Below are positions 1 through 5,688 of a stretch of 7,197 bases of DNA, piece after piece; the first letter of the stretch is position 1, and the number at the start of each line of letters is the position of its first letter. Below the pieces are notes generated by a model. The model saw only the letters and a list, made by a program, of their open reading frames with translations. It was not told where the DNA came from and searched no databases. The translations under genes were made by a program, and so were the position numbers. This stretch comes from an uncultured Coriobacteriaceae bacterium (GTDB lineage: Bacteria; Actinomycetota; Coriobacteriia; Coriobacteriales; UMGS124). The stretch lies in NCBI GenBank assembly GCA_902783515.1, contig CACZRK010000014.1, positions 1-7,197 of the forward strand, given 5' to 3'.

Positions 1-1039
1 GCGCGAGTTCGCGCAGGGCTGGCGCTCCATGTTCTCGCGCGCGCTCACCGCCGCGCTCGCCGAGGTCGCCGAGCGCGGCGAGAAGGCCGTCCTCATGCTC
101 AACCAGCGCGGCTTCGCCCGCTGGATGCTGTGTCGCGACTGCGGGTACGTGCCGAGCTGCGAGCACTGCTCCACGTCGCTCACGTATCACGAGCGCGGGC
201 ACCGCCTCGTCTGCCACACGTGCGGCGCGGAGTACCCCGTGCCCGCCGTGTGCCCCGAGTGCGGCAGCCACTTCTTCCGCATGTCGGGCATGGGCACCCA
301 GCAGGTGGAGGACCGCCTGCGCGAGCAGCTGGACGCGCTGGTGGGCGGCGCGATGCCGGTCATTCGCATGGACGCCGACTCCACGCGCGCCAAGGGCGCC
401 CACGAGCGCTGCCTGGAGGCGTTTGACGCGGCGCCGAGCGCGGTGCTGCTCGGCACGCAGATGATCGCCAAGGGGCTCGACTTCCCCGACGTGACGCTCG
501 TGGGCGTCATCAACGCGGACACGATCCTGAAGGTCTGCGACTTCCGTGCCGCGGAGCGCACCTACGACCTGCTGGAGCAGGTCGCCGGCCGGGCGGGCAG
601 GGGCGACAAGCCAGGGCGCGTGATCATCCAGACCTACCAGCCCGATCACCCCGCGATCCGCGCTGCGGCCGAGCACGACCGCTCGCTGTTCATGGCGCCG
701 GAGCGCGCGATCCGGCGCGAGGCGGGCTACCCGCCCTACACGCGCCTGGCGAACGTGACCTGCTGGGGGGCGTCGCGCGACGACGTCGTCCGCGTCGCGG
801 GCCAGGTCGCCGACGGGCTGCGCGCGGAGCTCGCCGACGTGCGCGGGGCCGAGGTGCTCGGCGCCGTCGAGTGCGTCATCTCGCGGATGCAGGACCGCCA
901 CCGCTGGCACGCGCTCGCGAAGGTGCCCGTCGCGGCGGGCGACGGCCTGGGGGCGCGCGTCGGCGCCGCGGTCGCGCGCGTGCGCGTGCCCACGGGCGTC
1001 TCGATCGCCATCGACGTCGACCCCTACGACATGCTGTAA
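1..1039 (+). CDS. priA: Primosomal protein N' (replication restart helicase PriA), C-terminal part, 5' end outside window
   Basis: PriA is a superfamily 2 DNA helicase that recognises stalled or repaired replication forks and starts reassembly of the replisome. The reading frame is already open at base 2, so the first in-frame ATG at 29 is internal and the N-terminal DNA-binding and Walker domains lie outside the window. Numbering from that Met, eight cysteines in four CxxC-type pairs (C35, C38, C44, C47, C62, C65, C75, C78; bases 131-262) form the zinc-binding domain. Helicase motif V (GTQMIAKGLDFPD) and motif VI (QVAGRAGRG) follow, then the C-terminal domain ending in the typical DVDP. The gene stops at 1039, upstream of def, a common bacterial arrangement. 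Intact helicase motifs distinguish this protein from the degenerate PriA of mycobacteria. Identification is secure. Confidence 0.97.
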   Translation, partial: REFAQGWRSMFSRALTAALAEVAERGEKAVLMLNQRGFARWMLCRDCGYVPSCEHCSTSLTYHERGHRLVCHTCGAEYPVPAVCPECGSHFFRMSGMGTQQVEDRLREQLDALVGGAMPVIRMDADSTRAKGAHERCLEAFDAAPSAVLLGTQMIAKGLDFPDVTLVGVINADTILKVCDFRAAERTYDLLEQVAGRAGRGDKPGRVIIQTYQPDHPAIRAAAEHDRSLFMAPERAIRREAGYPPYTRLANVTCWGASRDDVVRVAGQVADGLRAELADVRGAEVLGAVECVISRMQDRHRWHALAKVPVAAGDGLGARVGAAVARVRVPTGVSIAIDVDPYDML

Positions 1040-1040
1040 G

Positions 1041-1065
1041 CCGCCTGTAGGCCACCGCCTGTAGG
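1041..1065. repeat. Two direct copies of CCGCCTGTAGG
   Basis: The 11-base unit CCGCCTGTAGG occurs at 1041-1051 and again, identically, at 1055-1065, just after the priA stop codon, with three bases between the copies and a period of 14. It could be a small duplication or a protein-binding site. The sequence alone does not decide. Confidence 0.7.
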
Positions 1066-1142
1066 TCGCCGCAAAGTTGCCCGCGTTTCGTGATTCCACG
1101 GGCGCGCCCCCGCGGAAGCGCACGGCCTCCACGCCGCGCGGG

Positions 1143-1148
1143 TAGACT
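1143..1148 (+). promoter_or_regulatory. Candidate -10 element for def-fmt-rsmB
   Basis: TAGACT fits the TANNNT form common in high-G+C actinobacterial promoters and matches TATAAT at four of six bases. It lies about 90 bases before the def start codon. I see no convincing -35 box 16 to 18 bases upstream, so this is only a candidate. Confidence 0.3.
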
Positions 1149-1176
1149 GGTTCCTACACGGACAGAGAGTCGGGGC

Positions 1177-1204
1177 GGCGTCGACGCCGTCGCCTGCGGG
1201 CGAC
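1177..1204 (+). promoter_or_regulatory. Paired hairpins in the probable def leader
   Basis: A 12-base perfect palindrome, GGCGTCGACGCC (1177-1188), is followed at once by GTCGCC-tgcg-GGCGAC (1189-1204), a six-base-pair stem with a four-base loop. Both lie between the candidate promoter and the def ribosome binding site. They could shape the leader RNA or be chance products of high G+C content. They lack a T run, so a simple terminator is unlikely. Confidence 0.35.
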
Positions 1205-1239
1205 GCGCCCAGCCCCCCCATGCGAAGTGAGGAACCGAC

Positions 1240-1791
1240 GTGGCAATCGTCAACAACATCGTGATCGCGCCCGACAAGCGCCTCAACACCGAATGCGACA
1301 AGGTGCAGGACATCGACGCGGACCTCGTGCGCCTCGCCAAGTCCATGGCCAAGACCATGTACGCCACCGACGGCTGCGGCATCGCGGCGCCGCAGGTGGG
1401 CGTGCTCAAGCAGGTCGTCGTCATCGACGTGGACTGGGATGGCAGCAAGGGCTCGCGCAAGAACACCCTGTACCTGATCAACCCCGAGATCGTCGACAAG
1501 TCCGAGGAGACCGAGGTCAGCTACGAGGGCTGCCTGTCTATCCCGGGCGTCTCGCTGCCGATCGAGCGCTCCAGCTCGGTCGTGGTGCGCGCCCGCGACC
1601 TGCAGGGCCGCCTCATGCAGTACGAGGCCTCCGAGAACCTGCTCGCCGTGTGCCTGCAGCATGAGATCGACCACCTGCACGGCGTGACGATGCTCGAGCG
1701 CCTGTCGCCGACGCAGCGCCTTGAGGCGATCAAGGAATATCAGGCGGCGCTCGCCGCGGGCGCCCGCCCCGGCGAGACAAGCGCCGAGTGA
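1240..1791 (+). CDS. def: Peptide deformylase
   Basis: This 183-residue cytoplasmic metalloenzyme removes the formyl group from the N-terminal methionine of new proteins, so that methionine aminopeptidase can act next. All three family motifs are present: GCGIAAPQVG (residues 45-54), EGCLSIPG (96-103) and QHEIDHLHG (140-148). The metal ligands are C98, H141 and H145, and E142 is the catalytic base. The start is GTG at 1240, preceded by GTGAGGAA (1227-1234) with GAGGA six bases away; an ATG at 1220 is out of frame. Length is normal for the family. The last residues (about 168-183) are a loose Ala/Gly/Glu-rich tail. It lies nine bases before fmt, whose product adds the formyl group that Def removes. 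Identification is secure. Confidence 0.97.
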   Translation: MAIVNNIVIAPDKRLNTECDKVQDIDADLVRLAKSMAKTMYATDGCGIAAPQVGVLKQVVVIDVDWDGSKGSRKNTLYLINPEIVDKSEETEVSYEGCLSIPGVSLPIERSSSVVVRARDLQGRLMQYEASENLLAVCLQHEIDHLHGVTMLERLSPTQRLEAIKEYQAALAAGARPGETSAE

Positions 1792-1798
1792 GGGGGAG
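1791..1798 (+). promoter_or_regulatory. Ribosome binding site supporting the upstream fmt start
   Basis: The G-rich run AGGGGGAG overlaps the last base of the def stop codon and lies just before ATG at 1801. It favours the upstream start and couples fmt translation to def. The alternative start at 1864 also has a weaker GAGG (1852-1855) eight bases upstream, so the choice is not closed. Confidence 0.5.
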
Positions 1799-1800
1799 CC

Positions 1801-2814
1801 ATGGAGACAGATGAGCGCACGGACGCGGGCGAGCAGGCCCGCGCGGAGGGCGAGGCGCCGCGGATGCGCGTGGTGTTCATGGGGACGCCGGCGTTTGCGC
1901 TCGGCTCGCTCGGGGCGCTGTTGCGCGCGGACTTCGTGGACGTCGTCGCGGTGGTGACCCGGCCCGACGCCGTGTCTGGCCGCGGCAAGGCGCTCGTGCC
2001 CTCGCCCGTCAAGACGATGGCGCTTGAGGCGGGTGTGCCGGTCATCGAGACCAAGACGCTGCGCGACGAGGACGTCCAGGACCGGCTGCGCGAGCTCGCG
2101 CCCGACCTGATCGCCGTGACCGCGTACGGCGCGATCATCCCCGACGAGGTGCGCATGATCCCCCCGATGGGCTGCGTGAACGTGCACGCGTCGCTGCTGC
2201 CGCGCTGGCGCGGCGCGGCGCCGATGCAGCGCGCGATCCTGGCGGGCGACCCCTACGTCGGCTTCTCCATCATGCGCATCGGCCACGAGCTTGACGCGGG
2301 CCCCTGGGTGACGCAGCGCTGCGTCGCCACCGGGGAGCGCACCTACCCCGAGATCTCCGCCGAGCTCTCGCGCATGGGCGGCGAGGAGCTGGTGGACGTG
2401 CTGCGCGCCTGGTGGGTGGACGGCGAGAAGCCCGACTGGATGGTGCAGGACCCCGAGCGCGCGACGTACGCCGACAAGATCGACAAGGCCGAGCTGCGCC
2501 TTGACCCGGGCGTCGACGCGCTCACGAACCGCCGCCGCGTCCAGGCGTCCTCTGACGAGGCGCCCGCGCGCTGTCTGCTCGCCGGCAGGGGCGTGCGCGT
2601 CATGCGCGCGCACCTCGTGACGGACGAGGGCGACCTCCCCGACGTGCCGGCCGGCGCGGTGCGCGCCGCGCAGGGCCGCCTGCTGCTCGGCTGCGCCGAC
2701 GGCGTGCTGGAGGTGCTGGAGCTCAAGCCTGACGGCAAGCGCGCGATGGACGCGCGGGAGTTCGTCATCGGCCTGCAGGACCACAAGGGTCTGACCTGGG
2801 AGGCGCTTGTCTAG
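1801..2814 (+). CDS. fmt: Methionyl-tRNA formyltransferase
   Basis: Fmt transfers a formyl group from 10-formyltetrahydrofolate to Met-tRNA(fMet), making the initiator tRNA. From ATG 1801 it has 337 residues. The formyltransferase core begins at residue 22 (MRVVFMGTPAFA). The loop SLLPRWRGAAP (131-141) follows the catalytic pair N127 and H129, and D165 lies in HELDAG; these correspond to E. coli N108, H110 and D146. The C-terminal tRNA-binding domain starts near TYADKIDKAE and contains the family signature LKPDGKRAM. Residues 1-21 are an acidic, charged extension not found in most Fmt proteins, where the start would match ATG 1864. I keep 1801 because it has the stronger ribosome binding site directly after def. 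The stop codon directly abuts the rsmB start. Function is secure, the exact start less so. Confidence 0.95.
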   Translation: METDERTDAGEQARAEGEAPRMRVVFMGTPAFALGSLGALLRADFVDVVAVVTRPDAVSGRGKALVPSPVKTMALEAGVPVIETKTLRDEDVQDRLRELAPDLIAVTAYGAIIPDEVRMIPPMGCVNVHASLLPRWRGAAPMQRAILAGDPYVGFSIMRIGHELDAGPWVTQRCVATGERTYPEISAELSRMGGEELVDVLRAWWVDGEKPDWMVQDPERATYADKIDKAELRLDPGVDALTNRRRVQASSDEAPARCLLAGRGVRVMRAHLVTDEGDLPDVPAGAVRAAQGRLLLGCADGVLEVLELKPDGKRAMDAREFVIGLQDHKGLTWEALV

Positions 2815-4179
2815 ATGAAGCTCTCCGCATCACGACGCGCCGCGCTGCACACGCTGCAGGTCGCGCGCGAGCGCAAGGCGTACGTCCGCGAGCTGCTGAA
2901 CTCCAAGGCAGGCATGGTCGGCAGGGAGGGGCTTGACGAGCGCGACGCCGCCTTCGCCGAGCGGCTCGCGCTCGGCGTGACCGCGACGTACGGCACGCTT
3001 GATGAGATCATCGATCGCTTCGTGAGCCGCCCGCTTGACGAGGGCGTGCGCGACGCGCTGCGCGTGGCCGCCTTTGAGATCCTCTTCCTGGACAAGGAGC
3101 CGCACGCCGCCGTGAGCCAGGGCGTGGAGCTCGTGAAGACGCAGGCAAAGAGCGCCGCCGGCCTGGCGAACGCCGTGCTGCGCCGGGTGAGCGAGAACGC
3201 CGCCCCGTTCATGGCGGAGAGCCCCGCGCACCGCTTCGGCCTGCCGGACTGGCTCTGCGACCGCATCGAGCACGACCTGGGCGCCGACGCGCTTGACGCC
3301 TTCGGGCGCGCGGGCCTGGGCCAGGCGCCCGCCTACCTCGCGAGCGTGCCGGGGCGCGTGCGCGACGAGGACGTCGTCGATACGTTCGACCGCGCGGGGG
3401 TCGTCGTGCGCGCGGCGGGCGCTGTGCCGGGCGCGTGGCAGGCGCGCGACGCTCGGCTCGCGGTGACGAGCCCGCTCGTGACGGGCGAGGAGCCGTGCGC
3501 CATCGTGACCGACTACGGCGCGCAGACGGTCGCCTACCTCGCGGCGCCGGCGCCCGGCATGACGATGCTGGAGGTCGGTAGCGGCCGTGGCACGAAGTCC
3601 ATCCTGATGGAGGGCCACGCGCGGCGTGCGGGCGGCGCGGCGGACATCTGGGCGCTCGACCTGCACGAGGGCAGGGGCGTGGTCGCCTCCGAGCGGCTGC
3701 GCCGCGCCGGCGTGACGGGCGTGCGCCAGGTGACGGGAGACGCGCGCGACCTGGACGCCGTCCGAGGGCTGCCCGCGTCGTTCGACGCGATCCTCGTCGA
3801 CGCGCCGTGCTCGGGAACCGGCACCCTGCGCCGCCACCCGGAGATCACGTGGTCGCTCGGGCCCGGCGACGTGCGCGAGCTCGCGCGCCTGCAGGCGGAC
3901 ATCCTGCGCGCCTGCGCCGCGCGTCTGGCGCCGGGCGGCGTGCTCGCGTACGCGACCTGCTCGGTGCTGTGCGAGGAGGACGAGGACGTCGTGGACGAGT
4001 TCCTTGACTCCGAGCAGGGCCAGGGCTTTGAGGTCGTGCGCCCCGCGGACGCCGCGCGCGACGCCGTCGTCGCCGAGGAGCTCCGGGCGCACACGAGCCC
4101 TGACGGCTACCTGCGCACGCTCGTGCGCGAGGGACGCTGCGACGGCCACTTCTGCGCGCTGCTCAGAAGGCGCGCGTAA
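2815..4179 (+). CDS. rsmB: 16S rRNA (cytosine(967)-C(5))-methyltransferase
   Basis: RsmB methylates C967 (E. coli numbering) of 16S rRNA using S-adenosylmethionine. The 454-residue protein has an N-terminal NusB-like RNA-binding domain (about 1-135), a linker region, and a C-terminal Rossmann methyltransferase domain (about 225-454). Motif IV is VDAPCSGTG (328-336) with C332, and motif VI is YATCS (379-383) with the catalytic C382; acidic D282 and D309 lie at the expected motif II and III sites. The SAM-binding motif I reads LEVGSGRGTKS (252-262) where most relatives have a DxCAAPGGKT-like loop. ATG 2815 directly follows the fmt stop, with GGGAGG at 2798-2803 eleven bases upstream, so translation is probably coupled. 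The NusB-like domain separates it from RsmF-type relatives. Identification is secure at family level. Confidence 0.95.
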   Translation: MKLSASRRAALHTLQVARERKAYVRELLNSKAGMVGREGLDERDAAFAERLALGVTATYGTLDEIIDRFVSRPLDEGVRDALRVAAFEILFLDKEPHAAVSQGVELVKTQAKSAAGLANAVLRRVSENAAPFMAESPAHRFGLPDWLCDRIEHDLGADALDAFGRAGLGQAPAYLASVPGRVRDEDVVDTFDRAGVVVRAAGAVPGAWQARDARLAVTSPLVTGEEPCAIVTDYGAQTVAYLAAPAPGMTMLEVGSGRGTKSILMEGHARRAGGAADIWALDLHEGRGVVASERLRRAGVTGVRQVTGDARDLDAVRGLPASFDAILVDAPCSGTGTLRRHPEITWSLGPGDVRELARLQADILRACAARLAPGGVLAYATCSVLCEEDEDVVDEFLDSEQGQGFEVVRPADAARDAVVAEELRAHTSPDGYLRTLVREGRCDGHFCALLRRRA

Positions 4180-4209
4180 GGCCGGGCGCGCGGGGCGACG
4201 CGCCGGTCC

Positions 4210-4274
4210 GCACCGACGAGAGGCGCCGGGAGGGGGGCATTCGCCCCGTCCTCCCGGCGCCTCTCGTCTCGTGC
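4210..4274. terminator. Large bidirectional terminator-like hairpin between convergent genes
   Basis: Bases 4215-4233 pair perfectly with 4250-4268, giving 19 base pairs. Inside, 4234-4238 pairs with 4243-4247 across the loop ATTC, leaving only G4248 and T4249 bulged. Outside, GCAC (4210-4213) pairs with GTGC (4271-4274) after a small internal loop. The structure lies between the rsmB stop (4179) and the stop of the zinc-ribbon gene (4319, - strand), as expected for a terminator serving both strands. Neither side has a T run, so it is not a classic intrinsic terminator; hairpins without a T run are often proposed as terminators in high-G+C actinobacteria. It might also protect 3' ends of mRNA. 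Confidence 0.8.
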
Positions 4275-4316
4275 CCGCCGTCCTTCCCGCATGCCGCCCG
4301 CGTCGGACGCGCCGAC

Positions 4317-4667
4317 CTACATGACGGTGCCGCGCTTCGCGGCGGCAGGCGCGGGCTTGGCGGGCTTGTCCTGCGCCTTCGCGAGCGTGGAGGGGCCCTC
4401 CGCGCGGCGCGAGATCTCCTTGGTGCCGTTGCCGGTCTTGGCGATCGCCCTGCTCTCGCCGCCGGTCGTGGCGGGCGTCGCGCTGGAGCTGGAACGCTGG
4501 TCGGTGTTGTAGAAGCCTGACCCCTTGAACACGATGCCGCTGGCGTCAAAGACCTTCATCGCGACGGTGCCGCACGCCGGGCACGTCACCGTGGGATGCT
4601 CGAGCATGCCATGGGACACCTCAAAGACGTTTCCGCACGAGGGACAGCGATAGTCATAGCGAGCCAT
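4317..4667 (-). CDS. FmdB-family zinc-ribbon protein
   Basis: This 116-residue protein begins with a zinc ribbon of the FmdB regulatory-protein family. Two CxxC knuckles, C8/C11 (YRCPSCG) and C29/C32 (VTCPACG), should bind one zinc ion, and the following IVFKGSGFYNTD is the usual end of the conserved domain. Residues from about 55 are a Ser/Thr/Ala/Lys-rich tail with no recognisable fold, probably disordered. The start at 4667 is chosen because it has GAAGAGG six bases upstream and puts the family start MARYDYRC at the N terminus; an in-frame ATG at 4712 would add 15 residues but lacks a good binding site. FmdB was named for a putative regulator of a formamidase operon, and the function of most members is unknown. 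The gene is convergent with rsmB and divergent from thiD. No specific role can be given. Confidence 0.9.
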   Translation of the reverse strand: MARYDYRCPSCGNVFEVSHGMLEHPTVTCPACGTVAMKVFDASGIVFKGSGFYNTDQRSSSSATPATTGGESRAIAKTGNGTKEISRRAEGPSTLAKAQDKPAKPAPAAAKRGTVM

Positions 4668-4673
4668 ACAGGA

Positions 4674-4680
4674 CCTCTTC
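4674..4680 (-). promoter_or_regulatory. Ribosome binding site fixing the zinc-ribbon gene start
   Basis: On the - strand this reads GAAGAGG and ends six bases before ATG at 4667. The upstream in-frame ATG at 4712 has no comparable sequence, so this site decides the start. Confidence 0.7.
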
Positions 4681-4813
4681 CGATCAGATGCGTGATTGGC
4701 GTCGTGCGCCATGGGCGGAGCCGGCGCGTGTGTTTTGCACTGGTATGCTACCCACTGACCGTGCGTCGCACCGAGTCGTGCGTCGTTCTCACCATCGTCT
4801 ACACTTCATCTCT

Positions 4814-4820
4814 GGAGGTG
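4814..4820 (+). promoter_or_regulatory. Strong ribosome binding site of thiD
   Basis: GGAGGTG lies directly before ATG 4825, with the GGAGG core six bases away. It is the best Shine-Dalgarno match in the window and supports the start that gives ThiD its N-terminal extension. Confidence 0.8.
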
Positions 4821-4824
4821 GCGC

Positions 4825-5688
4825 ATGCTGCAGGCAGCCGAGATTATCGACATCGAACCGGACGCGTTCCAGGTGGGGCGCAGCCCGCGCGACGCGGGCG
4901 TCGCCGTCCTCACGGTCGCGGGGAGCGACTCGTCGGGCGGCGCGGGCATCCAGGCAGACCTCAAGACCATCGCCGCGCACCTGCTGTACGGGGAGAGCGT
5001 GATCTGCGCGCTCACGGCGCAGAACACCCGCGGCGTCACCGGCGTCGTGGACGCCGGGGCCCCGTTCGTCGGGCAGCAGATGGACGCGGTCTTCCAGGAC
5101 ATCCCGCCCGCCGCGGTCAAGGTCGGCATGCTCTCCAACGCCGCGACCGTGCGCGTCGTCGCCGAGCGGCTGCGGGCGTGGGAGGCGCGCAACGTCGTCG
5201 TCGACCCCGTGATGGTCGCGACGAGCGGCGCCGCGCTGCTCGCGGACGACGCCGTCGCCGACCTGGTCGCGCGCCTGCTGCCCGTCGCCGACGTCCTGAC
5301 GCCCAACCTGCCCGAGGCGGAGCGGCTTGTCGGTCACGCCATTGACGGGCAGGGGTGCGAGGGGCTCCTCGCCGCCGCCAGGGAGATCGCGCGGCACACG
5401 CGCGGCGCCGTGCTCGTGAAGGGCGGGCACCGCGCGGCCGCCTCCACCGACGCGCTCGTGCTGGCCGACGGCAGCGCGTACGTGCTGCGCGCGCCCCTGG
5501 TCGAGACGACCAACACGCACGGTACGGGCTGCACGCTCTCGTCGGCCATCGCCTGCGAGCTCGCGCTCGGCCGCGACGTGCTCACGGCCGTGACGCGCGC
5601 CAAGGCGTACCTCACGCGATGCCTGGCTGCGGGGCTCGACCTCGGCTCCGGCGCCGGCCCGCTCGACCACTTGGCGGTCCTGCGATGA
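4825..5688 (+). CDS. thiD: Hydroxymethylpyrimidine/phosphomethylpyrimidine kinase
   Basis: ThiD is a cytoplasmic ribokinase-fold enzyme that phosphorylates 4-amino-5-hydroxymethyl-2-methylpyrimidine twice, giving the pyrimidine diphosphate that ThiE joins to the thiazole. The 287-residue protein has the N-terminal signature AGSDSSGGAGIQADLKT (residues 32-48), VKVGML (98-103), VVDPVMVATSG (125-135), LTPNLPEAE (158-166), VLVKGGH (196-202) and the anion-hole motif NTHGTGCTLS (230-239) with C236. Residues 1 to about 24 are an extension compared with typical enzymes of about 266 residues; the strong ribosome binding site supports this start. The stop overlaps the next start as ATGA, so both proteins probably come from one transcript. 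Nothing in the sequence suggests a ThiE fusion. A pyridoxal kinase is less likely given the ThiD-specific motifs. Confidence 0.95.
   Translation: MLQAAEIIDIEPDAFQVGRSPRDAGVAVLTVAGSDSSGGAGIQADLKTIAAHLLYGESVICALTAQNTRGVTGVVDAGAPFVGQQMDAVFQDIPPAAVKVGMLSNAATVRVVAERLRAWEARNVVVDPVMVATSGAALLADDAVADLVARLLPVADVLTPNLPEAERLVGHAIDGQGCEGLLAAAREIARHTRGAVLVKGGHRAAASTDALVLADGSAYVLRAPLVETTNTHGTGCTLSSAIACELALGRDVLTAVTRAKAYLTRCLAAGLDLGSGAGPLDHLAVLR

Larger units (their letters stand above)
1040..1239. other. Intergenic region between priA and def with small repeats and hairpins
   Basis: This 200-base gap codes for nothing I can support. It holds a tandem 11-base repeat near the priA stop, the short inverted repeat CGTG-attc-CACG (1089-1100), the palindrome GGGCGCGCCC (1100-1109), a candidate -10 element, and two hairpins in the probable def leader. 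No hairpin followed by a T run is visible, so priA has no obvious intrinsic terminator here and may read through into def. Confidence 0.6.
4668..4824. promoter_or_regulatory. Divergent intergenic region between the zinc-ribbon gene and thiD
   Basis: Both neighbouring genes start here, so it should hold both promoters. TATGCT (4744-4749) sits inside the small inverted repeat GGTA-tgc-TACC (4743-4753) and could serve as a -10 on the + strand, with TAGCAT on the - strand. TACACT (4800-4805) is another candidate for thiD but lies very near its start. None has a convincing -35 box. CGTGCGTCG occurs twice, at 4760-4768 and 4777-4785. I searched for the conserved TPP riboswitch elements and did not find them. 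Confidence 0.4.

Noticed and set aside
876..1499. A possible - strand gene filling the priA-def gap
   Set aside because: Most of it overlaps priA and def, there is no good ribosome binding site, and the translation resembles no known family.
1024..2784. A 586-codon open frame on the - strand across def and fmt
   Set aside because: It is antisense to two clear enzymes, its translation is dominated by Arg, Ala, His and Leu, and it matches no family. High G+C content removes stop codons in antisense frames.
2830..4149. A 439-codon open frame on the - strand opposite rsmB
   Set aside because: It mirrors rsmB almost end to end, has an Arg/Ala/His-rich composition with no motif, and is a shadow of the real gene.
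4180..4316. A small gene or mobile-element end formed by the inverted repeat
   Set aside because: There is no transposase, target duplication or coding frame of its own here, and the position between convergent stops fits a terminator better.
4665..4712. A longer zinc-ribbon protein starting at ATG 4712
   Set aside because: There is no good ribosome binding site before 4712, while 4667 has GAAGAGG at ideal spacing and gives the usual family N terminus.
4713..4824. A TPP riboswitch before thiD
   Set aside because: The conserved sequence strings of the TPP aptamer are not found in the expected order or spacing.
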